From Streptomyces sp. A2-16 (GTDB lineage: Bacteria > Actinomycetota > Actinomycetes > Streptomycetales > Streptomycetaceae), in the NCBI RefSeq assembly GCF_018128905.1, contig NZ_CP063808.1, positions 9,300,001 to 9,364,000 of the forward strand: 64,000 nt of DNA, in the 5' to 3' direction. The translations under genes and the position numbers were made by a program. This document shows positions 43,310-51,121 of this stretch, piece after piece (position 1 is the stretch's first letter; each line of letters begins with the position of its first letter). The notes under the pieces are model-generated. The model did not search any database. It saw only the letters and a program-made list of their open reading frames with translations, and had not been told where the DNA came from.

Positions 43310-44071
43310 TTACTTCTTCTTGCCCTGGTTCTTGACCGCCTCGATCGCCGCCGCGGCCGCCTCCGGGTCGAGGTACTTGCCGCCCGGGGTCACCGGGGTG
43401 AAGGACGCGTCGAGTTCGTAGTAGAGGGGGATGCCCGTCGGGATGTTGAGGCCCGCGATGTCGGCGTCGGAGATGCCGTCCAGGTGCTTGACGAGGGCGC
43501 GGAGCGAGTTGCCGTGGGCCGCGACCAGGACCGTGCGGCCTGCCAGGAGGTCCGGGACGATGCCGTCGTACCAGTACGGGAGCATGCGGACGACGACGTC
43601 CTTCAGGCACTCCGTGCGGGGGCGCAGCTCCGGGGGGATGGAGGCGTAGCGCGGGTCGGCGGACTGGGAGAACTCCGTGCCGTCCTCGAGGGGCGGGGGC
43701 GGGGTGTCGTACGAGCGGCGCCACAGCATGAACTGCTCCTCGCCGAACTCCGCGAGGGTCTGGGCCTTGTCCTTGCCCTGGAGGGCGCCGTAGTGGCGCT
43801 CGTTCAGGCGCCAGGAGCGGTGGACCGGGATCCAGTGGCGGTCGGCGGATTCGAGGGCCAGCTGGGCCGTGCGGATCGCGCGCTTCTGGAGGGACGTGTG
43901 GACCACGTCGGGGAGGAGGTCGGCGTCCTTCAGGAGTTCGCCGCCGCGGACTGCCTCCTTCTCGCCCTTCTCGTTGAGGTTGACGTCCACCCAGCCGGTG
44001 AACAGGTTCTTCGCGTTCCATTCGCTCTCGCCGTGGCGGAGGAGGATCAGCTTGTACGGTGCGTCGGCCAT
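43310..44071 (-). CDS. gpmA: 2,3-bisphosphoglycerate-dependent phosphoglycerate mutase
   Basis: 253-aa glycolytic enzyme interconverting 3- and 2-phosphoglycerate. The phosphohistidine motif LLRHGESEWN, the FTGWVDVNL loop, ERHYGALQGK and the second active-site histidine in VAAHGNSLRALVKHL are all present. ATG 44071 gives the family length; an open upstream extension overlaps the divergent promoter region. Confidence 0.97.
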   Translation of the reverse strand: MADAPYKLILLRHGESEWNAKNLFTGWVDVNLNEKGEKEAVRGGELLKDADLLPDVVHTSLQKRAIRTAQLALESADRHWIPVHRSWRLNERHYGALQGKDKAQTLAEFGEEQFMLWRRSYDTPPPPLEDGTEFSQSADPRYASIPPELRPRTECLKDVVVRMLPYWYDGIVPDLLAGRTVLVAAHGNSLRALVKHLDGISDADIAGLNIPTGIPLYYELDASFTPVTPGGKYLDPEAAAAAIEAVKNQGKKK

Positions 44072-44173
44072 GCGTATGAGCGTAATCCACACCTTCGGTC
44101 CGGGTAATGCCCGCTCGACAGACGGACGGTTGACGGGATCTGTTAATTGAGTGGCCCGCCCCAGCCCCGCCTT

Positions 44174-44206
44174 CGTAAGTTGTGCCTGCCGTCTGAGCCA
44201 CTTACG
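44174..44206. promoter_or_regulatory. Inverted repeat CGTAAGT...ACTTACG
   Basis: Arms at 44174-44180 and 44200-44206 (extended by CTTCGTAAGT/ACTTACGTACGAAG) lie just before the MFS ribosome-binding site, within the likely leader. Operator or hairpin. Confidence 0.35.
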
Positions 44207-44234
44207 TACGAAGAGCCACCGTGGGGGAACCGTC

Positions 44235-45503
44235 ATGCCACTCGCCGCCCTGAGACGCGCCACCCGTGAGACCGTCTCCGGGCTCCCCCGCGAGTTCTGG
44301 TGGCTGTGGACCAGCACCCTCGTCAACCGCCTGGGCGCCTTCGTCGCCACCTTCATGGCCCTCTACCTCACGCTCGACCGCGGCTACTCCGCCTCCTACG
44401 CCGGTCTCGTCGCCTCCCTGCACGGCCTGGGCGGGGTCGTCTCGTCGATCGGCGCCGGGGTCATGACCGACCGGCTCGGGCGGCGGCCCACCCTGCTCGT
44501 GGCCCAGGCGTCGACCGCCGCCTCCGTCGCGCTGCTCGGCTTCATGCACCACCCCGTCGCCATCGCCGCCGTGGCCTTCCTCGTCGGCATGACCTCGAAC
44601 GCGTCCCGGCCGGCCGTGCAGGCGATGATGGCCGACATCGTGCGCCCCGAGGACCGGGTCCGGGCCTTCTCGCTCAACTACTGGGCCATCAACCTCGGAT
44701 TCGCCGTCTCCTCCATGGCCGCCGGGTTCATCGCCGAGTACAGCTACCTCGCGGGCTTCCTGATCGAGGCCGGGATGACCGCCGTCTGCGCCGTCGTCGT
44801 CTTCCTCAAGCTGCCCGAGTCCCGGCCCGGGACCCCGCACACGGAGAAGCAGACCGACGACGTCCGCCTCGGCACCGTCCTGCGCGACGGGCGGTTCATG
44901 AGCGTGGTCGGGCTGTCCTTCCTGGTCGCCGTGATCTTCCAGCAGGGTTCGATCGGGCTGCCGGTCGCGATGGGCGAGGCCGGGTTCACACCCGCCGACT
45001 ACGGACTGGCCATCGCCCTCAACGGCGTCCTGATCGTCGCGCTGCAGATCCCGGTGACCCGGTTCATCCAGGACCGGGACCCGCAGCGGCTGCTCGTCGT
45101 CTCGTCCCTGCTCGCGGGATACGGCTTCGGACTCACCGCCTTCGCCGGGTCCGTCGGCCTCTTCGCCCTCACCGTGTGCGTGTGGACCCTGGGCGAGATG
45201 ATCAACGCCCCCACCCAGACCGGTCTCGTCGTCCGCCTCTCCCCCACCCACGGTCGCGGCCGCTACCAGGGCATGTACACGCTGTCCTGGTCCGTCGCCG
45301 CCCTCGTGGCACCCCTGATGTCCGGTTTCGTCATCGACCGGTTCGGGGCGGAGTGGCTGTGGGGGCTGTGCGCGGTCGTCGGGACGGTGGCGGCGGTGGG
45401 GTACGCGGCTCTGATGCGGCACCTGTCCGGGGAGACGGCCGCCGAGGTCGCCGTACCGGCGAAGTCCGCCGCCACGGAGGCCGGCAAGGCCACCCCGGTC
45501 TGA
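44235..45503 (+). CDS. MFS transporter
   Basis: 422 aa with 12 predicted helices. The MFS loop motif is GVMTDRLGRRPTLL between helices 2 and 3. The N-terminal WLWTSTLVNRLGAFVATFMALYLT and FIAEYSYLAGFLIEAGMTAVCAVVVF fit the MdfA/MdtH-like exporter group. Substrate unknown. GGGGGAA precedes the ATG. Its stop codon is the start of a 17-nt tandem repeat. Confidence 0.87.
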   Translation: MPLAALRRATRETVSGLPREFWWLWTSTLVNRLGAFVATFMALYLTLDRGYSASYAGLVASLHGLGGVVSSIGAGVMTDRLGRRPTLLVAQASTAASVALLGFMHHPVAIAAVAFLVGMTSNASRPAVQAMMADIVRPEDRVRAFSLNYWAINLGFAVSSMAAGFIAEYSYLAGFLIEAGMTAVCAVVVFLKLPESRPGTPHTEKQTDDVRLGTVLRDGRFMSVVGLSFLVAVIFQQGSIGLPVAMGEAGFTPADYGLAIALNGVLIVALQIPVTRFIQDRDPQRLLVVSSLLAGYGFGLTAFAGSVGLFALTVCVWTLGEMINAPTQTGLVVRLSPTHGRGRYQGMYTLSWSVAALVAPLMSGFVIDRFGAEWLWGLCAVVGTVAAVGYAALMRHLSGETAAEVAVPAKSAATEAGKATPV

Positions 45504-45585
45504 CCATCACCCCCGGCTGACCGCCGCCCCCGCCTGACCGCCGCCCCCGCCTGACCACCACCCCCGTCCTGGCCACCGCCCTCGT
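45500..45585. repeat. 17-nt tandem repeat containing the MFS stop
   Basis: CTGACCATCACCCCCGG (45500), CTGACCGCCGCCCCCGC (45517, 45534) and CTGACCACCACCCCCGT (45551), then a degraded copy. The TGA in the first unit is the MFS stop. Confidence 0.85.
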
Positions 45586-45594
45586 CCGACCACG

Positions 45595-46020
45595 TCACGG
45601 ATGCATCCGCGCACCCTTGAGCACCTTGTCCACGGCGTTGCGCGGCCCGTACACCGCGAGCCCCACCAGGTCGAGCTCCGCTGTCGCCACCGCGCGTACG
45701 GCCGCGCGGTTGTCCCGGTCGTTGCCGGTCGCGAAGAGGTCGCTCGTGAAGAGGGCGCGCGGGAGCGAACGGGACAGCACGCGCGCGTGGGCCGTCTTCA
45801 GCAGCTCCTTGGTGCCCTCGAAGACCAGCACCGGCTGGCGGAACATCGGCAGGTAGGGCACGCCGTCGGCGTCCTCGTACGGCTCGCCGACCACCTCGGG
45901 GGCCTGGCTGCCGAGGCCGCTGACGAGGAACGCGGTGACGTTCAGGCGCTGCCAGGTCTCCAGGTCCTCGCGCAGCAGGACGGCGATCTTGGTGTCGAAG
46001 CGGATGGGTTCAGTACTCAT
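45595..46020 (-). CDS. DUF2000-family protein
   Basis: 141 aa: KIAVLLREDLETWQRLNVTAFLVSGLG, FRQPVLVFEG and RALFTSDLFATGNDRDNRAAV are the family landmarks. The fold resembles peptidyl-tRNA hydrolase II-like proteins, but no function is established. It is divergently arranged with the AraC regulator (49-nt gap), which suggests it is that regulator's target. Confidence 0.8.
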   Translation of the reverse strand: MSTEPIRFDTKIAVLLREDLETWQRLNVTAFLVSGLGSQAPEVVGEPYEDADGVPYLPMFRQPVLVFEGTKELLKTAHARVLSRSLPRALFTSDLFATGNDRDNRAAVRAVATAELDLVGLAVYGPRNAVDKVLKGARMHP

Positions 46021-46069
46021 GCCACGAGACTGGCGGGACTCGTACGACCTCGTCTTGTACGTTCTTTGC

Positions 46070-46918
46070 ATGGCGGCCCCCACCATGCCCGCGCAGGAAG
46101 TCACCGCGTGGCGCCCCGCCGTCCCGGGCGTCACCGAGGTCTTCCACGCCCATTTCACCGAGTACGCGTATCCGATGCATGTGCACGAGGCGTGGACGCT
46201 GCTCATCGTGGACGACGGGGCCGTACGGTACGACCTCGACCGGCATGAGCACGGCACGCCGGACGACACCGTGTCGCTGCTGCCGCCGCACGTCCCGCAC
46301 AACGGCTCGCCCGCCACGCCCGGCGGCTTCCGCAAGCGGGTCCTCTACCTCGACCACACCCACCTCGGCGACGAGCTCATCGGGCCCGCCGTGGACGGTC
46401 CCGATCTGCGCGACCCCCTGCTGCGGCGGCGGGTCGGGCAGCTGCACACGGCGCTGACCAGGCCCGGCGAGGAGTTCGAGGCGGAGAGCAGGCTGACGCT
46501 CATCGGCGACCGGCTCCGGACGCTCCTGCGGCCGCCGCTGCACGACGGGCCCGCGCGCCGCGACCCCGCCCTCGCCCGCCGGCTGCGCGAACTCCTCGAC
46601 GAGCGGGTCGTGGAAGGGCTGTCGCTGGAGGCGGCCGCGGAGGCCGTCCAGGCCCATCCGGCGCATCTCGTACGGGCGTTCAGCGGCGCCTACGGCATCG
46701 CGCCGCACCAGTACCTGACCTCGCGCCGCGTCGACCGGGCCCGGCGGCTGCTGCTCGCGGGGCGCGGTCCCGCCGAGGTCGCCGCGCTCACCGGGTTTCA
46801 CGACCAGGCCCATCTCACCCGGCATTTCAAGCGGTTGGTGGGGGTGACGCCGGGGCGGTACCGGGCCAGCACGAGCAGATCGACGGAAGGCGTCCGTCCG
46901 GTGATCGTCGGCGGTTAG
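46070..46918 (+). CDS. AraC-family transcriptional regulator
   Basis: 282 aa. The N-terminal cupin (YAYPMHVHEAWTLLIVDDGAVRYDL, SLLPPHVPHNG) binds an effector; the C-terminal double helix-turn-helix is SLEAAAEAVQAHPAHLVRAFSGAYGIAPHQYLTSRRVDRARRLL and EVAALTGFHDQAHLTRHFKRLVGVTPGRYR. TACGTT at 46058-46063 ends 6 nt before the ATG. It probably controls the divergent DUF2000 gene. Confidence 0.9.
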   Translation: MAAPTMPAQEVTAWRPAVPGVTEVFHAHFTEYAYPMHVHEAWTLLIVDDGAVRYDLDRHEHGTPDDTVSLLPPHVPHNGSPATPGGFRKRVLYLDHTHLGDELIGPAVDGPDLRDPLLRRRVGQLHTALTRPGEEFEAESRLTLIGDRLRTLLRPPLHDGPARRDPALARRLRELLDERVVEGLSLEAAAEAVQAHPAHLVRAFSGAYGIAPHQYLTSRRVDRARRLLLAGRGPAEVAALTGFHDQAHLTRHFKRLVGVTPGRYRASTSRSTEGVRPVIVGG

Positions 46919-46927
46919 CGTCGCGGG

Positions 46928-47536
46928 ATGGATGACAGACAGAGCACGGGAGACAGACAGAGCACGGGTGACCGGCAGAGCACGGGTGACAGGCAGAGCA
47001 CGGGTGACGGACAGAACCAGGACGGTCGGCAGAAGTCCTTACCGTTCGGACGTCTCTCCGTCGCCGTCGCGGGGGCGGCGGTCCTGGTCGCGGTGAGCGT
47101 GGGCGGTGCCATCGCCGCGAGTTCGGACGACGGGCCCGGTGCCGAGCCGAGTGCGTCGAGCACCGTCCCGTCGGACGAGAGCGGGACCGACGGCGGCACG
47201 GTCGGCGGCAGCGGAGGCACCGGCGGGGATTCCGGAGGCGGCACCGTCGGCGGGGTGGACCCCAGCCCCTCCCCCACGTCCCCCGACGAACCCACGGAGG
47301 AACCCACCGAGGAACCCTCCGGGCAGCCCTCCACCCCGAGCGAGCTGGAGGAGCTCAACCGGCGTATCGCCGAGCTCGACAGGAAGGTCGACGAGCTGCC
47401 CACCAAGAAGGAACTCGCCGACGCGCTGCGGGCCTTCGCCGACCAGTTGGACAAGCCGGCCGGTCCCGAGAACCCCGGCCCGAGCCACGAGCCGACCAGC
47501 GAGCCCCAGCCGTCCAGCTCGCTTCCGCCCCACTAG
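46928..47536 (+). CDS. Hypothetical single-pass membrane protein
   Basis: 202 aa. It starts with four perfect RQSTGD repeats, then one helix (LSVAVAGAAVLVAVSVGGAIAA), a Gly/Ser/Asp/Pro-rich extracellular linker and a short amphipathic/coiled-coil part (LEELNRRIAELDRKVDELPTKKELADALRAF). No family known. TAGCGT (46916-46921), which includes the AraC stop codon, ends 6 nt before the ATG. Confidence 0.65.
   Translation: MDDRQSTGDRQSTGDRQSTGDRQSTGDGQNQDGRQKSLPFGRLSVAVAGAAVLVAVSVGGAIAASSDDGPGAEPSASSTVPSDESGTDGGTVGGSGGTGGDSGGGTVGGVDPSPSPTSPDEPTEEPTEEPSGQPSTPSELEELNRRIAELDRKVDELPTKKELADALRAFADQLDKPAGPENPGPSHEPTSEPQPSSSLPPH
46934..47005 (+). repeat. 4 x 18-nt tandem repeat at a gene start
   Basis: Four units coding Asp-Arg-Gln-Ser-Thr-Gly begin at the third codon. 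The 18-nt period keeps the frame. Confidence 0.88.
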
Positions 47537-47556
47537 GGCGCCTCCGAAGCCCGGAG

Positions 47557-48057
47557 TCAGTCCTGCGAGCGCTGGGTCAGATGCGCGAACGCGTCCAGGT
47601 TGCGCGTCGACTCGCCGCGGGCCGTGCGCCACTCGTACTCCTTGCGGATCGCGGTGGCGAACCCCAGCTCCAGCAGGGTGTTGAAGCTGCCGTCGGCCGC
47701 CTCCAGGACCTGGCCCAGGAGGCGGTCGACCTCGTCGGCGGTGATCGCGGCGAGGGGGAGCTTGCCGGTGACGTAGACGTCGCCGAGCCGGTCGACGGCG
47801 TAACTCACGCCGTACAGCTTGAGGTTGCGCTCCAGGAGCCAGCGGTGGACGCCGGGTTCGTTCTCGTCGGGGTGACGGATGACGAAGGCGTTCAGGGAGA
47901 GGGAGTGGCGGCCGACCAGGAGCGAGACGGTCGTCTTCAGCTTGCGGGTGCCGGGGAGTTGCACGACGTAGTTGCCGGGCGCGGGGCTCTCCCACTCGAC
48001 CTCGGCGTCCTTCAGCACGCCCTCGATGACCTGCGCCGCCTTCTCTGCCTCAGCCAT
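47557..48057 (-). CDS. YbjN-domain protein
   Basis: 166 aa: VQLPGTRKLKTTVSLLVGRHSLSLNAFVIRHPDENE, RWLLERNLKLYGVSYAVDRLGDVYVTGKL and the C-terminal LGQVLEAADGSFNTLLELGF. The fold is related to type III secretion chaperones, and the role is unknown. It overlaps mshA by 8 nt, an arrangement also found in mycobacteria (Rv0487 next to mshA, from memory), so it may serve mycothiol or stress physiology. Confidence 0.87.
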   Translation of the reverse strand: MAEAEKAAQVIEGVLKDAEVEWESPAPGNYVVQLPGTRKLKTTVSLLVGRHSLSLNAFVIRHPDENEPGVHRWLLERNLKLYGVSYAVDRLGDVYVTGKLPLAAITADEVDRLLGQVLEAADGSFNTLLELGFATAIRKEYEWRTARGESTRNLDAFAHLTQRSQD

Positions 48058-49387
48058 GGAGCGAGCGTACGTGACGCCGGTACGACTGTGCCGCGGCCAC
48101 GTACACGTCCGCCGTCGCCGCGGCCGCGGTGTCCCAGCCGAAGGACTGGGCGTGCCGGGCGGCCGCCGCGCCCATGCGGGGCGAGAGGTCGGGGTTGTCG
48201 GCGAAGTCGCGCAGCACGCGCGCGTAGGCGGCCGGATCGTGTCCCCGTACGAGGAAACCGGTCCGTTCGTCGGCCACGGCCACCGGCAGCCCGCCGACCG
48301 CCGCCGCGAGCACCGGGGTGCCTGCCGCCTGGGCCTCTATGGCGACCAGGCCGAAGGACTCGCTGTAGGAGGGCATGACCAGCACTGACGCGGCCCGGAA
48401 CCAGTCGGCGAGCTGCTCCTGGCCGACGGGCGGGTGGAACCGTACGACATCCGCGATGCCCAGGCGGGAGGCCAGCTTCTGCAGGCCCTCCGGCTTGGCG
48501 AGGCCGCTGCCGCTGAGGCCGCCGACGACCGGGACGAGGATGCGGGAGCGCAGGTCGGGGCGCTGGTCGAGCAGGACCGCCACGGCGCGCAGGAGGACGT
48601 CCGGGGCCTTCAGGGGCTGGATGCGACCCGCGAAGAGGGGGATCAGGGCGTCCTGGGGCAGACCGAGACGGTCCCGGGCCGCCGCCCGGCCGTCCGCCGG
48701 GCGGAAGCGGTCGAGGTTCACGCCGGGGTGAACCACGGCGACCTTGGCGGGGTCGGCGGCGTAGTGCCGTACGAGCTCCTCGCGCTCCTCGGCGGTGTTC
48801 GCGATGAGGCGGTCGGCGGCGGCGACGATCTGGGTCTCGCCGATCACGCGGGCGGCGGGCTCGGGGGTGTCGCCGTCGGCGAGGTTGGCGTTCTTGACCT
48901 TGGCCATGGTGTGCATGGCGTGCACGAGGGGGGTGCCCCAGCGCTGGGCGGCGAGCCAGCCGACATGGCCGGAGAGCCAGTAGTGCGAGTGGACCAGGTC
49001 GTAGTAGCCGGGGCGGTGGCCGGCCCAGGCCTGCATCACACCGTGCGTGAAGGCGCACAGCTGGGCGGGCAGGTCCTCCTTGTTGAGGCCCTCGTAAGGG
49101 CCCGCGTCGATGTGGCGGACCAGGACGCCGGGGGCCATCTCGACGACCGGCGGCAGACCGCCCGTCGTCGCGCGCGTGAAGATCTCGACCTCGATGTTGA
49201 TCGCGGCGAGGCGCTGGGCGAGCTCCACGATGTATACGTTCATGCCGCCCGCGTCGCCGGTGCCGGGCTGGTGGAGCGGGGAGGTGTGCACCGAGAGCAT
49301 GGCGACGCGGCGGGGGCGGCGGTGCAGGCGCAACCGATGGGGTGCGGCCTGGGAGCGACGCTGGAGCCTGCTGACGTACTGGCTCAC
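48050..49387 (-). CDS. mshA: D-inositol-3-phosphate glycosyltransferase
   Basis: 445-aa GT-B glycosyltransferase that joins GlcNAc to inositol-3-phosphate, the first step of mycothiol synthesis. It has the N-terminal TSPLHQPGTGDAGGMNVYIVELAQRLA, the GVNLDRFRP hinge, LFAGRIQPLKAPDVLLRAVA and the nucleotide-sugar EX7E region (PSYSESFGLVAIEAQAAGTPVLA). It belongs to the thiol-stress response; a SigR-like promoter lies upstream. Confidence 0.95.
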   Translation of the reverse strand: MSQYVSRLQRRSQAAPHRLRLHRRPRRVAMLSVHTSPLHQPGTGDAGGMNVYIVELAQRLAAINIEVEIFTRATTGGLPPVVEMAPGVLVRHIDAGPYEGLNKEDLPAQLCAFTHGVMQAWAGHRPGYYDLVHSHYWLSGHVGWLAAQRWGTPLVHAMHTMAKVKNANLADGDTPEPAARVIGETQIVAAADRLIANTAEEREELVRHYAADPAKVAVVHPGVNLDRFRPADGRAAARDRLGLPQDALIPLFAGRIQPLKAPDVLLRAVAVLLDQRPDLRSRILVPVVGGLSGSGLAKPEGLQKLASRLGIADVVRFHPPVGQEQLADWFRAASVLVMPSYSESFGLVAIEAQAAGTPVLAAAVGGLPVAVADERTGFLVRGHDPAAYARVLRDFADNPDLSPRMGAAAARHAQSFGWDTAAAATADVYVAAAQSYRRHVRSLHG

Positions 49388-49449
49388 GTTGCGTTCCTCC
49401 TTGCTGCGGGCATGCCGGACGGGGGCCGTGGGGACCCTCCGAGGGAGGC

Positions 49450-49477
49450 AACACCGGAGGGTTGCATTCCCATTCCG
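49450..49477 (-). promoter_or_regulatory. SigR-like promoter of mshA
   Basis: Read on the minus strand, CGGAAT (49477-49472) is followed after 19 nt by GTT (49452-49450), close to the SigR consensus GGAAT-N18/19-GTT, about 63 nt before the mshA start. mshA is a known SigR target in S. coelicolor. Confidence 0.55.
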
Positions 49478-49529
49478 GGCGGGGCGGTTTTTGCCGAGGT
49501 ATTACCGGGGGTCGCTCAACCGTTCGAGG

Positions 49530-49625
49530 GTGGGGTGCGTCGAGTGCCTTGGGTGCGTTGCGGTGTCTTGGGCACCTTGAGCGCCCAGGGTGTGTCCTGA
49601 GTGCCCCGGGTGCGCTGCGGGGACG
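49530..49625. repeat. Degenerate GGGTGCG/TTGGG(C/T) repeats
   Basis: Imperfect copies of a ~17-20-nt unit (TGCCTTGGGTGCGTTGCGG, TGTCTTGGGCACCTTGAGCG, TGCCCCGGGTGCGCTGCGG) fill the gap before the methyltransferase promoter. Confidence 0.5.
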
Positions 49626-49667
49626 GCTCGCACGTCCGTCCCACGACCTCCGCATACCCTCGTAGGC

Positions 49668-50492
49668 ATGACATCCCGCGCCGCCTCCCGCCCTGTGGGC
49701 ACGGTCACGCGCGGGACGACCAACCCCAACCGGCTGCGCCGCATGGACCGCTGGATCGCGGCCACGCACGGCACCGAACTGCGCGGCGCCGCCGATCCGG
49801 TCGCCGTCGACCTCGGATACGGCGCGGCGCCCTGGACCGCCGTCGAACTGCTCGCCCGGCTCCGTGAGGCGGCTCCACGCACGCGCGTGGTCGGCGTCGA
49901 GATCGAACCGGCGCGGGTCGCGGCGGCGAAGCCGTACGAGCGGGACGGGCTCGTCTTCCGGCACGGCGGGTTCGAGATCCCGGTCCGCGAGCGCCCGCTG
50001 CTCATCAGGGCGGCCAACGTGCTGCGCCAGTACGACGAGGCCGAGGTGGCCGCCGTGTGGGAGCGACTGTGCGCGCGGCTCGCGCCGGCCTCGGACGGGT
50101 CCCGTGGTGGGCTGCTCGTCGAGGGGACCTGCGACGAGATCGGGCGTCGGCACGTGTGGGTCGCGCTCGGCCCCGAGGGCCCGCGGACGGTCACCTTCGC
50201 GACCCGGCTGGGTTCCCTGGAGCGCCCCTCCGACCTCGCCGAGCGGCTGCCCAAGGCGTTGATCCACCGCAACGTCCCGGGCGAGCCGGTGCACTCCTTC
50301 CTGCGCGACTTCGACCGCGCGTGGGCGGCCGCCGCGCCCTACGCGTCGTACGGCGCCCGCCAGCGGTGGATCCGCACGGTACGGGCCCTGACGACCGACT
50401 GGCCGGTGACGGACGGGCCCTCCCGGTGGCGACAGGGGGAAGTGACGGTGACGTGGGGGGCGTTGGCGCCGCGCGGGGTCGGGGTGGGGTGA
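49668..50492 (+). CDS. Class I SAM-dependent methyltransferase
   Basis: 274 aa. It has an N-terminal NPNRLRRMDRWIA, a glycine-poor but recognisable SAM loop AVDLGYGAAPWTAVELLARL, VVGVEIEPARVAAA and a later IRAANVLRQYDEAEVAAVWERL. Target unknown. TACCCT at 49655-49660 ends 7 nt before ATG 49668 (leaderless). Its stop codon begins a complex tandem repeat region. Confidence 0.78.
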   Translation: MTSRAASRPVGTVTRGTTNPNRLRRMDRWIAATHGTELRGAADPVAVDLGYGAAPWTAVELLARLREAAPRTRVVGVEIEPARVAAAKPYERDGLVFRHGGFEIPVRERPLLIRAANVLRQYDEAEVAAVWERLCARLAPASDGSRGGLLVEGTCDEIGRRHVWVALGPEGPRTVTFATRLGSLERPSDLAERLPKALIHRNVPGEPVHSFLRDFDRAWAAAAPYASYGARQRWIRTVRALTTDWPVTDGPSRWRQGEVTVTWGALAPRGVGVG

Positions 50493-50790
50493 ACTCCGGT
50501 ACGGCGGGGCGGGGGTGCGGGCGCCGTGACGCCGGCGGGGGGCGGGGGTGCGAGCGAGGTGACTCCGGTGCGGGTCGCGGGGTGCGGGGTGCAGCCTGCG
50601 TGACTCCGGCGGGACCGCCACCGACTCCGGTACGGATCGCCGGGTGCGGCCGGACCGACTCCCGTACGGGTCACAGGATGCAGTCTGCATGACTCCGGCG
50701 GGACCGCCACCGACTCCGGTACGGATCGCCGGGTGCGGCCGGACCGACTCCCGTACGGGTCACAGGACGCGGCCTGCGGGAACTTCGGTA
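50490..50790. repeat. Tandem repeat array from the methyltransferase stop
   Basis: Units that begin with TGA start at 50490 (the real stop), 50527, 50560, 50601 and 50690. The last two are 89-nt copies identical over their first 78 nt (TGACTCCGGCGGGACCGCCA onward); the earlier ones share TGA-(A)CTCCGG and GGGGTGCGGG blocks with variable length. Confidence 0.8.
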
Positions 50791-51121
50791 TACACCTCGC
50801 GTGAACTCCGGGGTGCCGCCTGGGACGTGGCCCCGCGTGAGTCCGTGCAGGCCGTTGGCGTGGTCGGCATGCGGCTCCGGTCCCCCTCGTGGGTGAACCC
50901 GTCGCGGGGCGTGACCTGCTGGGAACGATCTGTGTGAGTCGTTCGTCACAAAGGCGGGGAGATCGTCTTCGGGGGGCGGGGAGCGGGGGAGGCACCGGGA
51001 AGCGCCGGTTGGTGAAGGGGTTCGCCGGGAAGGCCTGCCTCTGTCACTTTCGGCCATGACGTGGCACGATCCCCCGAGCACCGTAAGTTACTGACGGTAA
51101 ATCAGCTTTGGGGGCACGTGT
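50791..51121. other. Gene-free stretch before the NlpC/P60 gene
   Basis: No convincing reading frame. The right end holds the NlpC/P60 promoter and leader (TAAGTTACTGACGGTAAATC near 51084-51103, then GGGGG before the ATG). Confidence 0.5.

Noticed and set aside
48012..50690. 892-aa minus-strand open frame
   Set aside because: It lies over mshA, the methyltransferase and a repeat array in another frame; composition is shadow-like.
50490..50790. CRISPR-like array
   Set aside because: Units are contiguous without unique spacers, vary in length and have no cas genes nearby.
50339..50995. Minus-strand frame with repeated peptide (CDPYGSRSGR type)
   Set aside because: The peptide repeat only reflects the 89-nt DNA repeat; there is no start signal and no conserved domain.
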